DNA from: Oxyruncus cristatus
Lineage: Eukaryota; Chordata; Aves; Passeriformes; Cotingidae
Direction of reading: 5' to 3'
Assembly (NCBI GenBank): GCA_013399855.1
Contig: VXAY01002112.1
Coordinates: 62,001-126,000 of the forward strand
DNA: 64,000 nt
The notes below the pieces were generated by a model. That model saw nothing but the letters and a program-made list of their open reading frames with translations, did no database searches and was not told where the DNA came from. Below, one piece after another: positions 38,901 to 51,229 of this stretch. How positions within the stretch are numbered: the stretch's first letter is position 1; each line of letters opens with the position of its first letter. The translations under genes and the position numbers were made by a program.

Positions 38901-41900
38901 CTGATCCTTAGATCCCAACAAACTCAGTGTAGTAGCCAAATAAAAAAGCAGCTACCAACAGAAAAAAAAAAAACCAAACCAAAAACCAAAAAAAAAAAGT
39001 GTGGGAGGTATGGGAAGATATCCAGAGAAGTTAAAAATAAATGTGGGAAATAAACCAATATATGTTTGGTCTCACCACTTTTTTTGCTGCTATAACAGAG
39101 CTTCTCAAATCGGGACAATCATCCTTTTTTTTTTTTTTTNAAAAAAAGTGGGGGAGGTATGGGAAGATATCCAGAGAAGTTAAAAATAAATGTGGGAAAT
39201 AAACCAATATATGTTTGGTCTCACCACTTTTTTGCTGCTATAACAGAGCTTCTCAAATCGGGACAATCATCCTTTTTTTTTTTTTTTTTTACTGCAGGTA
39301 AAAAACCCCCAAACACTGGACCCACAAAATCTGTAAGTGACTGTTAACAATCCTGATTTCAGCATCAGTATTTACACATGGTAAAACTTTGCAGAGCTGT
39401 TAAAGCAGAGTCTCCAAGTCCAAGCTGAGCCTCAGAAAACCTGAATTCCTCCCAGTTTTCTTGGCTTCCAAAGTGCAAGCTGCACTTGGTAAAATGATCA
39501 ATTCAGCCCCACGAACTAAGAAATCCCGTGGAAGTTGACACGGCATCATAGGCATCATTTCCTCAGGAGAAAACAGTGGGTATCTCATTCCCTTATTTCC
39601 TTCCATATCAATAAAGTGCTCTATAAATGGAAATATGTCAACAGACCTTCACAAAATTTCCCCCCAAGAGGCTGTAAATGAAACTGGGTATTGCTGACGT
39701 GCCAGGCAATGGGATGTGAGCCTTTGGAAACTCATTAAGGGACAGGGAGTTAAAAGCCCCCACAAGTGTGGGCAGGGTATGAATTTATGCCGCCACCTGG
39801 ATAGAAATAATAATATAAATAATATTAATAACCCCCCTGCCATTGCTGTCACAGCCACACTGTGCCAATAAAAAGGATCTTAGTGCTGATAGCCACCAGC
39901 TACTGATTGCTAAAATTTTCCTGCTCAGTGCAATAACCTACCAGCAGCTTTGTGCCCAAGCGTGTCCGGCAACCACTTGGTGAAGTGCTCTTCACTGGGG
40001 CACCTTTATTAATTTTTTATACAATTATAGAATGGTTTGGGTTGGAAGGGACCTTAAAAACTATCCAGTTCCACCCCCTGCCATACGCAGGCACACTTCC
40101 CACTATCCCAGGTTGCTCCAAGCCCTGCCCAACCTGGCCTTGGATGAGGGATGAGGAGTCCACAACCTCTCTGGACCAATGACACCCTGGCCTGGATCAG
40201 GAGCAGTGTGGCAGCAGGAACAGGGANNNNNGGATATCAGAAAGAAATTCTTTCCAGAGAGGGTGATCAGCCATTGGAATGGGCTGCCCAGGGAAGTGGT
40301 GGATTCTCCGTCCCTGGAGGTTTTCAAGATGAGGCTGGACGTGGCACTGAGTGCCATAGTCTGGGAACCGCGGTGGGGTTGGATCAAGGGTTGGACTTGA
40401 TGATCTCAGAGGTCCTTTCCAACCTGTCTGCTTCTATGATTCTATGATTCTCTCTGGACAATCTGTTCCAGAGTCTCACCACCCTCGCAGCAAAGAATTA
40501 TTTCCTAATATCAAACCTAAACCTACCCTCCGAACCCTTCTTTTGCCGGTTTACCCACCCTTAAAAGAGCCGGGCAGGCGGTGCGATTTCCCTGCCCATC
40601 CATCCCGAGGAGCTCCTCCCTTCCCGTCCCCACGCCAGTAGCCGGGCTGGCAGTGACATCCTGTGGCGGCGGCGGCAATCGCCCGCCGGGCTCTGCTGGC
40701 CAGCCCGGAGCACCCGGAGACCCTCCCCTGCCTTCCCCGGGGGCACAGCCAGGCCTCAGGAATTCGCTTTTCCCATCAGCTTTAGCGGGAGTGTCTCCTC
40801 AGTTCGTCGTCTCTGCGCTCGCTGAGTCGGAGATGCAGCGCCGGCGGATTTTTGGTGGGGTTTTTTTGGGTTTGGTTTTGGTGTTGTTTTGGTTTTTTTC
40901 ACTCAGGATTCACAACCTGCTGCTGGTTTTTCACCCCTAAAGCCGGTGCCCTTCCCTCTGGGATGCTGGGTGGCAGGGTGTGGAAACTGCCACATCCCTC
41001 TTGCCACCCTGAGAGAGTCCAGTTAACAGGAAAAGTTCCCCCCCCACCACCTCGCCCCTTCATCCGACTTACCTGATTTCACTTTGATATGTAGATGCTG
41101 AGAAAGAAAAAATAAATAAATAAATGAATAAAATAAAAAATTAAGGAATGTTTTTTAAAATGCAAGAAGTTAAAATATAAACTATAAGTTCTCTTAGAGC
41201 ATCCCCTGTGTTCCAGCTACCACGGGAGCATCTCTCCCCCCCCGTTTACAAAATTTATAGCCCTGTAGAACGGCTTACACAGAAACTGGACTTAGGCACA
41301 CGGCACTGAAGATATTCTCCAAGGAAGAACCTCAGCACAGGAACTGAAAGTCTTTTAAGTCAATGTACTCCCAAAAAAAACCCATGGCCCTCTTGTAGTT
41401 AACATGAAGGGCTGACACTGGTTGCTTTGGAGGCAGTTTATGAGAGGAACAGGAAGGTGAAATTAGGGAGCATCTAAGGCCAATTTAAGGGGCATTTAAG
41501 GAGCATTTTAACCAGGTCAAGGTCGAGAGCTGGGTCTGTCTGCTCACACTCCTGCTTACAGCACTTTGCACAGCACCAGAGCTGACACAACGTGGGGGTT
41601 TATGTCTGACCAAAGATAATTTTCCATGTGCAGGCCAGCTGTGAAGCTCCACTCACCTCTCCTCTTCAGGCAGCAGCGAACGACAACCACAATGCCAGCG
41701 GTCAGAAGAACAACACCGAGGAATGAAAGCACAACTGCAAGTACAACAACCCAGGAGTTCCCGTTGTCTTCGCTGTAATAATTCTCTGTCAAATGAAACG
41801 GGGAAACACTGTCTTATCAGAGCCTCAAAACACCCTTTTCAGAATATTTACCTTTCCTCTGAGATGCTTGTTGATTATTAGCAAGGAGCCTGTGTTTTCC

Positions 41901-44900
41901 CAACGACAGGCAAATGACAAATTTATGGGTGCTGCCCAAGAATTTAAAATATTTCCAAATTCAGATTCTTTAGTGCAGTTGTAACTTTTCCCATGGCTAC
42001 TTCTCTTGTAATCTTCCAGCCTAACTTTATTTCTGGGCCTCCCAGCATCCTTTGGAGACATTTGTGGTTGGGAAGAGGGGTTAAGATTCAATTTAGATGT
42101 CTACACTGCAGATACTAAGTGTCTTTGCCCAGCTGTTGTTGTCAGTGGAGAGAAAACAGGTATTTTGGGTTGCAATTTATTTGAGTAAATGTATGTGTGT
42201 CCCTTTTGATATGTTGAACTGCTCTGGAAGTGTCCACTTCTCCCCACGGACCACAGCAAGAGTTTTAGGTGACTACTACAGTTGGTGATTTATAGTCTGG
42301 AGATATGATTTTCTAATGAATTCTGCCTTGGGATTTCTCTCAGTGATTTCAGCAAGTGTTTGATTTCAGGACATGCTTGGTAGGGGCATCTGTCACTCAC
42401 TTAAAGAGCAGCAAAGAGCAAAACCTGAAGAGAATATGAAGCTGCTCATCCACCTTCTCTACCAGCGTTATCCCAATTAGCTTATTCCTTTGTCTTTGCT
42501 GGAATGTCCGGGGTTAAATGAGGCGATTTAGGGATAACTTAATGTCTTGCTGGAATCGGTTGCTGTGACCAACCAGGGCTCCCACGTGTTTTAATAATAC
42601 CTGGGTAAAACAGAACCAGAGAATCACAGGATGGTTTGGGTTGGAAGGGGACTTAAAGATCAGGTTCCAGCCCCCTGCCATGGGCAGAGACACCTTCCAC
42701 TAGCCCAGGTTGCTCAGAGCCCCATCCAACAACCTGGCCTGGGACACTCCCATATTTCTCACGTAGTTGGATGCACAAGAACAGGTCAGTTCTGACTGTC
42801 ACATCATCCTGCCCTTTGGTTTGACCACATATTCCAGAAGCACCTCTGTCTAGTTCAATTACCCTTTGGAAAGCAGCCCCAAAGTAACTTCGGCAGATCT
42901 TCAGAAACAAGCCTCCAATCCTAATTCCAGGTGTGAGGCACACCCAAACTTTGCACAGCCCATTCTGTCCCATGTGTTTATGAATGTGTTTTCCTCATCA
43001 GAGGTCCCAGTTAATGATTCCATGGCCACCCTTTGCTGACAGCCTCTGGAAAAGGCACCACAGCAGGGAAGGTGGCTGGGAGCTGCACAGAGTCAGGGCT
43101 ATTCCATGTGGGAACAAGGTTTCCCTGTGGCAGGGAATAAACTAAATCCTTTCTATCTACATATTTGCCTGGGTGTGTGTTTGGGGTCTGGAGGTTTCAG
43201 ACTTCAAAAATACAGGACCAGAAACTCCTACAAAGCTTGAACCTCTGCTAGGAGTCTGCATTCTCCAAAGCTCGGGTCATTATGACTAAGCAATTTTTCC
43301 CAGTCTTCTCTAATCCTAGTGCTCAATCAGCATGTTTTGGATTTCTTCAGTTAGAAAAGACAAGCACTCAGTAACCCTGAAAACCAGTAGTACATCCTGT
43401 TAAATTAAAAATGGTGATAAACTTGTTCATAACACTTTTACCTAGAAGTACTGCAACAGATGCCCACATTTTATCATACTTTGTTCCATCAAGCATGCCA
43501 CGAGGATTTCAAGGTGATTACAATATGAAAGGCAGCTATTTATCTATAGGGAAAGCTCATCCTTGGTGTGAAGGGAGGAGCTAAACACGCCTGCACTGCC
43601 CACACCCGAGGTGTTTCACTCCCTGGCAGGTTCAGGTTGTGTGCCACAGGATTTGCAGAGCTGAAGGTAGGACAGGGCACAACACGAGCACTCCCAGCAC
43701 TTCAGCATTTTAGGGTTTCCTCTGTTTTGGAGGATCCAGAAAGGAAGTGGAGCTGGGACCAAGCAGGTGGGAATGAGGAGCTGCCAGCTCAGCACACAAG
43801 CAGGGGTGCAAGGGAGGGGCACTGAGGGATTAAACCCCCTTGAGTCCATTAGTAAATCCACACCAGGTCACATGAGGTGTTTGGTGTGGACAAAGCCACT
43901 GCCTCATTCCACAGGCCCCATCCAGACCTCTGGCTCCTCCCAAAGCTGTCCGAACTTTTCCTTGGACAGAGTATCTGCGGAAAAGGGGATTTTCCCTCTC
44001 ACATGTGACCAAGGAGAAATGAGAGACTGGAAAAACCCCCTGCATGGCTTCCTGGACACTTTGGAGCTTTCTGGATAGCTCGAAAATCAGAGGAATTCCA
44101 GGCTCATGGCAGATTCACCATCCTCATCTTCTGCAGCCTAAAGGCCACGTGAATTCAACGCTGAGGCCAAGGAGAGCTTGGGCCCAGCTAAGGGACTGCC
44201 ATGGATCCCATTTCCCAGCAACAGCTCTGTGAACTCACCTCCCGGGATAACTCTGTAGGATTTCCCAAATTTGGGGCTCAGCCAAAACACCACTGTGAGC
44301 AAAGTAACTCTGGAGGAGGAGTGACTGCCATAAAACTGCATCACCTTGTAGGGCAAGACTGACCTAGAGGTGCAGGAAGGTGGGACATTCCCTGCCCAGG
44401 ACCTGTCTGGCTGTAGAGGGCTCAGATTTTTTGGCAGTTCTTGTATTGCTTGGGAGGAACATGAGGGTATTCAATTCCTCAGGCTTTTAAGTGAAGGGGG
44501 GAATTGATATTACAGCAGTTTTTGGAAGGATTTCTTGGATGTCTGAAGTTTTCCCAGCAACAAGTGACTTAGGCCGAGCCTGTGTATGAAAAGCCAGACA
44601 AGCTCTGAGATTTTGAGTGTGATGTATACACATATTATATATCTTTCTCTGTCATAAATGCCATGCTTTTATGTCATTCTAATCATTTAAAGGCTTCATA
44701 TGCTCCTACCCTCACAAATTTTGAGTGGCTGCTGCTGCACAGTGATATTTCCAAAGAGAAATGAATGATGGTCCTATGGAGTCACTAATAATACACTAAT
44801 AGTGCTCCATGACATCTGTTTTTCTCCTCCTCTGATTTACAATGGGTAGCTATGGAAACTGAGGGTGGATCCCTCACTTCACAAATCAGGAGGCAGGGGA

Positions 44901-47900
44901 ATTTATTTCCTCAGGATAGTCCTGTTTTGCTCAGCCAGTAATTAAGATCAATGTGACCACGAAAAATTCACATTAAGAACCGGGTAAAATGACCTTCTCC
45001 AACTGCATTTCCAAGCCAGTTCTCCTGAAAAAGATAGCGCTGATAGTGACTCACACTGAAACTGAAAGGCACAGTTACTCAATCTCCTCGGGTGTTTATG
45101 TGTCAAAAATGTCCACAGCAGACCCCTCGTGGATCTGCTGCCAGGATGTCTTTGCATGTGCCATGTTCACCCACAGCAGAAGAAGCAGCAGCTCCTCAAG
45201 AGAAGCTGTCAGCACGACTGTAACCTCAGCAAAAATATTTGGGGTTATCAAAGGTCTTGCCAACTGTTCTTGAGAGATTTGCACGGCACCCAACCTCAAA
45301 TCTCCTTAAATAAAAGCCGATGTGAAGTAACTTAATGCACTGTCCAAAAAATTCCATGTGTTGCTGCAGGATGTTTTTTACCTTTCTCTGAGATTTGGAA
45401 GAGGCCATGCCAGGAATAGGAAAGCAGATCCAACGGCTCTTTGATCTAAGTAGTCTTTGGGTTATTTTCCATGGGTATTCCCCATCCCTGGAAGTGTCCA
45501 AGGCTGGGTTTGATGGGGCTCTGAGCAACCTGCTCTGGTGGAAGGTGTCCCTACCCACGACAGGGGATTGGAATGAGATGATATCTGGACACTGCTCATA
45601 TGTTTTCCATTTGCACCTGAAGTGCAAGTACAGAGTTATTTAAGATCTAAATTCATTAGATGTTTTCCTGGTCAAGGAGCAAAGTCTGTTTTTCCAATGA
45701 ATCCACAGGAACCAGTGGCAGATGTACAGCTTTGTTTGCCTTGCTCAGTCCTACACTGGGCTTTGTGGTTCATTAGGCTTGTACCAGTGCATTTAACCCT
45801 GCCTCTGTATATCAGATTTTGACTACTGGCTCTTAATTCTATCACCTTTGCACATCCCATCTGCAAATGGAAGAAGTTTTCAAAATAAAACAAAGCAGAA
45901 CAAAACACCCAGCTCTGAGTACAGGCAGTGCAGCACAGGTAAAGTACGACAAACACTCGCTTACCTGCAGTGGAGTTGTCAAAAATAAGAGTTACGGTTG
46001 CATTCTGAGGTTCAGGGAGTGCTTCTATGTCAGCTAAACAAGTCAAAACCTCAGTGGCTGTTGGGGTCACAGTCAGGATGCTCAGGACATTGTGGAGGCC
46101 ATCAGATCCTTGACTTTGCTGGTTAACATAACTTGACTTATCAACGAAAGAGTCGTTTGTCATCCAGGTAATGTCTGGGGCTGGAGCCCATCCTAAGGCT
46201 TCACAAACAATTTCAATTGTTCTGTTCTCTTTTACTGTTAAGGTGCTATTTTTGATGAATAGAGATCCATTAACTGTGGGAGGGAAAAGATGTTTTGTTC
46301 CTTCAGAATGTTTTGCTGCATTGCTTTCCTGCTAGTAGCTTTAAGTCTTATCTTGCTACCCAGAAATAGCTATGCCTTGAGATATGAAGTGGAGAACAAT
46401 CATTATTACCACAGGAATACCACATTCATGGTTGAAACATGAAGATATTGCAACTGCATGGACATATTGTTCATTGTATCTAAAGAACAAGCCTCAGCTT
46501 TCAGTACCTTTCCAATAAAAAGCAGGAAATTGTACTTTTTAGCCGTCCTGAATTACTTCCAGCTGAAAGACAACATAATGAAATAACAGTGTTTCTGTCC
46601 TAAGTTTTAAATATGCTCAGGTCATATCAGGAAAGGTTTATGGGTGGGTGATGAGATGTTATCACTGCACCAAGCACCTCTTTGGCAGAACAGGTGGTGC
46701 CTGGTGGTTAAATCCTGCTTTCCTGGCTGAGGTCTGATAAGGAATAGGAGACGTAACAGGAAAAAAACAGGGGCAGTTATCACCTTTGTTACTGGTGGTC
46801 TGAATGTGACTCTCAAACCTGCTTTGGCAGTAAAATTAAGATGAGGAGGGCAGGAGGCAAAGGATGGGAAATGAGGCAAAGGACACAGGCTCCTTCCCAG
46901 GGATGATTTGAGCAATTCCTCAGAGGATGCCTTGGAGTGCAGTGTGATAAAATACCTTCCTGTTGGTGGCCATACACACCTTGGACAGAGAGAAAGGCAA
47001 AGTTGTTCTCACTGGGTTGCTGGATGCTGCACTCGATCCTCCCAGAGTCACTCAGCTGGGTGTTGTGGATGATGAGCTCCGAGGTGAACTCGTCACCACT
47101 GGTGTAATTTCGGGAGGTGAAGCGGTCTGTGGTTTCCACGGATCCCTGGGAACTGATGACAGTGAGGACAGGATTCCCATTGGACAGCCAGATGAGGATT
47201 TTCCACCCCGCAGACACGGTGCAGTTAAACCTGGCCTGGGAGCCAGCAAGGACTGTGGCATTAGCAGGGCCTTTTGTGATAGAGTAACAACAGCCAAGAC
47301 CTGAAAGGAATTAAAAACCAGCCTGTAAATACACGTAAAACAACACCAAAGGTGGTTATGTAGTTTAAAAAAAAATCTTAACCAGTTCAGAGATGGAGAT
47401 GTGCAACCTAATCTTTCAGCTCCAGTTTAGATTAAGTGGGTTTCGTCTTTTGTCTCTCCTCCTCCCTCTCCAAAATCACCTTTCTCTCTTCAGTAACTCA
47501 CCGACCACCATTTTACTGAAAGAAGAGGTTGCACTTTTGAATAGGCAGATAAATGAGTTCTCTAAATAATTAAAGGGGTATGTAACTGGTCCCTTTTCCG
47601 TGTCTTGGATTGTCACTGATTTTTTTGGAGTCCCACATATATCCTTCTATGCTCTTTCCCTTATTCCTTATGCACGCATCACGTACATACTTACCCACCT
47701 TCTCAGGCTTCCTGTTAGCCAGAGTTCTGTAACTCACCAGTTTTAGTTCCCTGAAAGGCAGTATGAGTTTTGGCTGCTGCTTTCCAGAACTGAAAGCTCC
47801 TTTCTAACAAAGGCATTTTGTTTTCTCTTCCTCCTCAGCGGGCCCAGGGCCTCCCACTGCCCTCACGGGAGTGGAGGTGCAGCTGTTTCCCAGGCAGATG

Positions 47901-50900
47901 GAGGATTCCCTGTGTGTGGGAAGGCAGAAGCACCTGCTCCTGCTGAGCAGAGAGTGAGGGAAGGAGGAAGGATGAAGCCTGACACCTTCTTTTTCAAAGC
48001 AGCAGCTGTGACTTCAGTCCCTGAAGCCCAACTTTGAGTCTCTCCGAGGATGGACCTCTCACAAAGCTCCCTGCAGTCCTGCCAGGGAGCTCCACCTTTC
48101 CATCGCTTCCTGGGAAACTTTCCTGCTGAGGACACAGCAGGACTGCCAGTGGTACCCTAATGATTCCATCTGTACTCAGCATAACAACAGCAATTAGATA
48201 TTACTGTCCATAGCAGTCTAATTAGAACCTCGTGCCTGCAAATTTGGCCTGAGAATAACTGCTCAATTATTGTCCAGGAGAAAGGAAGCCTGAGATGGTC
48301 ATTCCTCCCCTTCCTAAGAGTGTTCAGGACGATGAAGTAATTTTTAAAGGTTTTGCTCACCCCAGGTTTTGCACACTTTGGGTAGTTCATTCGTTAATGG
48401 ATCAACTGTAAATTATTGGGAAAAAAACCCCCATTTTCATTCAGTAACTTAGTAGGGGGAGAACATGATGTATTGTTTCACACAACAGAGATGTTTGATA
48501 GTTGTATAAGAGGAACCAGAGCCTAATCTCAGGTATGACATTGCAACCAGTACCCTGGGTATGGAGTCTGTAATCTCATTGCTCCAGTGTCCAGATAATT
48601 TCGTGATTCCCAGCCCACATTTAACCCAGTCAAAGTATATCTCTCCAGTGTATATCTAACCAGATTTGTGCCAAGAATTGTTCTTTAACATAAATAGCTT
48701 CTCTCTCTCCTCCCACCCACTGCATGTATTTGCAGACCTCTTTGTTTTGCAGGGTTGTACAAACCCAGCTCTCCCTGGTTATCTGTATGGTTGACTCTGA
48801 GTTCTCTCATGTTTACAAAAGCCTTTCCAACATTTTCCCACCTTCACGGGTTATGCTACCTCTGCCTTGCACCTCAGTCTCCAGAGGATATCTGTGGGTG
48901 AGCGACAAAACATTAAATGAAAAGCAAACTTTACCTAAACTGGTAGTTAATAAAGGCAGATAAGATACAGTAAAACATATTTCTGACCGACTCAAGTGGT
49001 TCATTTTTTTTCCAGCAGCATTTATTCAAAGCTTTCTTCAGACTTGTAAAGCTGAACTGAAATGCCTTAAGACATGAGACAGCTTGAAGGTGAACTCAGC
49101 AATCAAATCCCTGAAAACGTTGCTTTGCAAACAGTCAACCCAATAAGATGCCTAAAAGCCATTTCCTCTCTTTTCTTTTTGTCACTTCCTGAATTTTAGG
49201 AATTGGCCACATGCCTGTGGCTGGAACCATTTACAGATCTCTGGGTTTTCCAGTGAACATGCACTGCTGAAGTTCATTCCATTTGCCATGTCATGTGTCC
49301 CTCTTCCCTGACATTCAGCATCCAGTTGCCATGATTTATATTCATAACTTACCTTACCAGGGTTGGGACATTCTGCTGAGCTCAAACAAGTCTTTGAATT
49401 AACTGTTTTTCCTTGACTCATGTTGTGGCCAGACTTCACAATACTGCTCCCTGCACCTCTATAGGGTCTGTAACATATTCATGTGTTGAGTTTGTTCATT
49501 TTTTAGATTTTGTTTGAAGCCTCCCCGGTTGGAAGACTGCAGCCACCATGATGATAGGCACAGACACGAACAAACCTCCTCTGAGGGAACACCAAAATGC
49601 ACTTGGCTGCTCCTGAAACAGGAGCTGCAGCACTTACCCACCCTGCTCCTCTTAATGCAAACTGATCCCTGTGCATTTGGAATTAATTTCCACGCCTGTG
49701 CAAACGCTCTGCTTTTTAAAGGAGCCGTGATTTGCTATTGCTCTGAGTAAGTGATGTGACTTTCAGGACAGTGCTTGCTGTTAATTAACCCTTTGCCATG
49801 GGATCACGTCTGTGAGTTCCATTGTAGCCTCAAAATTTATCCCTAAACAGAAATAATCAGTGACCACCGGCTCCAAAATTACGTGGTTAATATTGCTTTG
49901 GTTTTCTTCAGACATTCAGGACAGTATGGGCAGGTAGGGAGGAGTTATTCCTGCATATCTAAATATATATATATGTAATATAATTATTTTTTATCAGTCC
50001 ATAGATGTTGTAGGATCTACATCTTCTTCCTCCAACCACATCTGCTGGAGCAATAGATGGATTTTCCCTGATTGCTGTGTTCTAGGGAACAGGTCCACAC
50101 CCCACAGGAGGATCCCGTGGGAGGCAGAAGGACTGAGGAGCGGGACACAGCTCAGCCCTACCTCCATTTAGATCCCAGTGAAGCCCCAGCACGGCCAATA
50201 AAGGAGTTTCATGAGCCTTCTCCACCTGCTCCCCAAACATTTGCAGTGATTTTACCTTTGCCTCTTTATCTTCTCGCTTTTATTGTTTGTCCTGCAGTAG
50301 CACGTGGAGCCCCGAACCAACAGAGTGTTCCATTGTCCAACCCACACACAGGCACTGATAAAGTCCCTCGTGGGAGGTCAAAGAGGACATTCCTGACAGA
50401 AATGGGATCTAAACCCAATTCCCAGCGCCTCCAGCCAGGCCTGTGAGTCCTTTTGCTGGACCTTGCTTCTTGCACCAAGGAGAACATTTCGGTGCTGGTT
50501 TCATTTACATCCAGCTTTAAAAACGCCTCGCAGATGGTTGCTTTTAAACAAATTAAGGCCTCAGGCTTGATTTTCATTGCACTTTCCAGCAATTACATGT
50601 TCAGCTCTTCACAGCTGTTTCAGCATCTGCTTCCCCACACACAACCAGTAAGACATCCCACCCAGGCAAACAACCAGCCCTGCATCAGGGGGATGTCAGG
50701 CTGTCTTCGTCATTATCCCAGGCTTTTGAAGACCAAAGCTGAGTGAGGACACCTTCTCTGAGGCACAGCACTGATTGTGTGGTGAGAAGCTGCTCAGGTT
50801 AAGCACTGATGGTGTCCCAGTTGCTCAGCCCTTCCCGACAGCACGCCGAGTAAACACCAGCACCTTCATGAGCTGTTTGTTCCCTCATCTGTCACACAAA

Positions 50901-51197
50901 TTCACTGTCACATCACTGCAAGTTTTGAAGAGATGAAAATGCATCTTGTTCCCTCGTTTGCCAAAGAACAGCCCTTGCCCTTCATCAACAATGCTTTTTC
51001 TCTTCCACGCTTGAACTGCCTCCAAAGGACCCCTTTTTCCTGCTGAAGTTTCCAACAACAAGGGCATTGAGACGTGGCACCTTCTCCTCCTTCCCTCCTC
51101 TCCCCTGCCCACTCTGTCTTCCCTCTTTTGTAAGTGACCTATTTGGATGCAGCACAGTGAAGGACAGGATGGGCTTATCCTTTTGCCAGAATGATTC

Positions 51198-51229
<32 letters not shown>

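Larger units (their letters stand above)
37627..41072 (-). other. IGSF5: IGSF5 intron 5
   Basis: A 3.4-kb intron holding a CR1 fragment (38350-38695), the single-N false duplication (38988-39290), a nested CR1 pair with a 5-N gap (40023-40540) and a GC-rich island (40555-40850). Confidence 0.8.
41786..45964 (-). other. IGSF5: IGSF5 intron 3
   Basis: A 4.2-kb intron between Ig2 and the transmembrane exon. Contains two CR1 fragments (42616-42760 minus and 45478-45592 plus). The rest is unique sequence without supported features. Confidence 0.85.

Noticed and set aside
46813..47217. Ig1 frame read as a 134-residue protein starting at Met
   Set aside because: The Met is internal to the Ig domain and the C-terminal 55 residues are intron past the donor at 46979.
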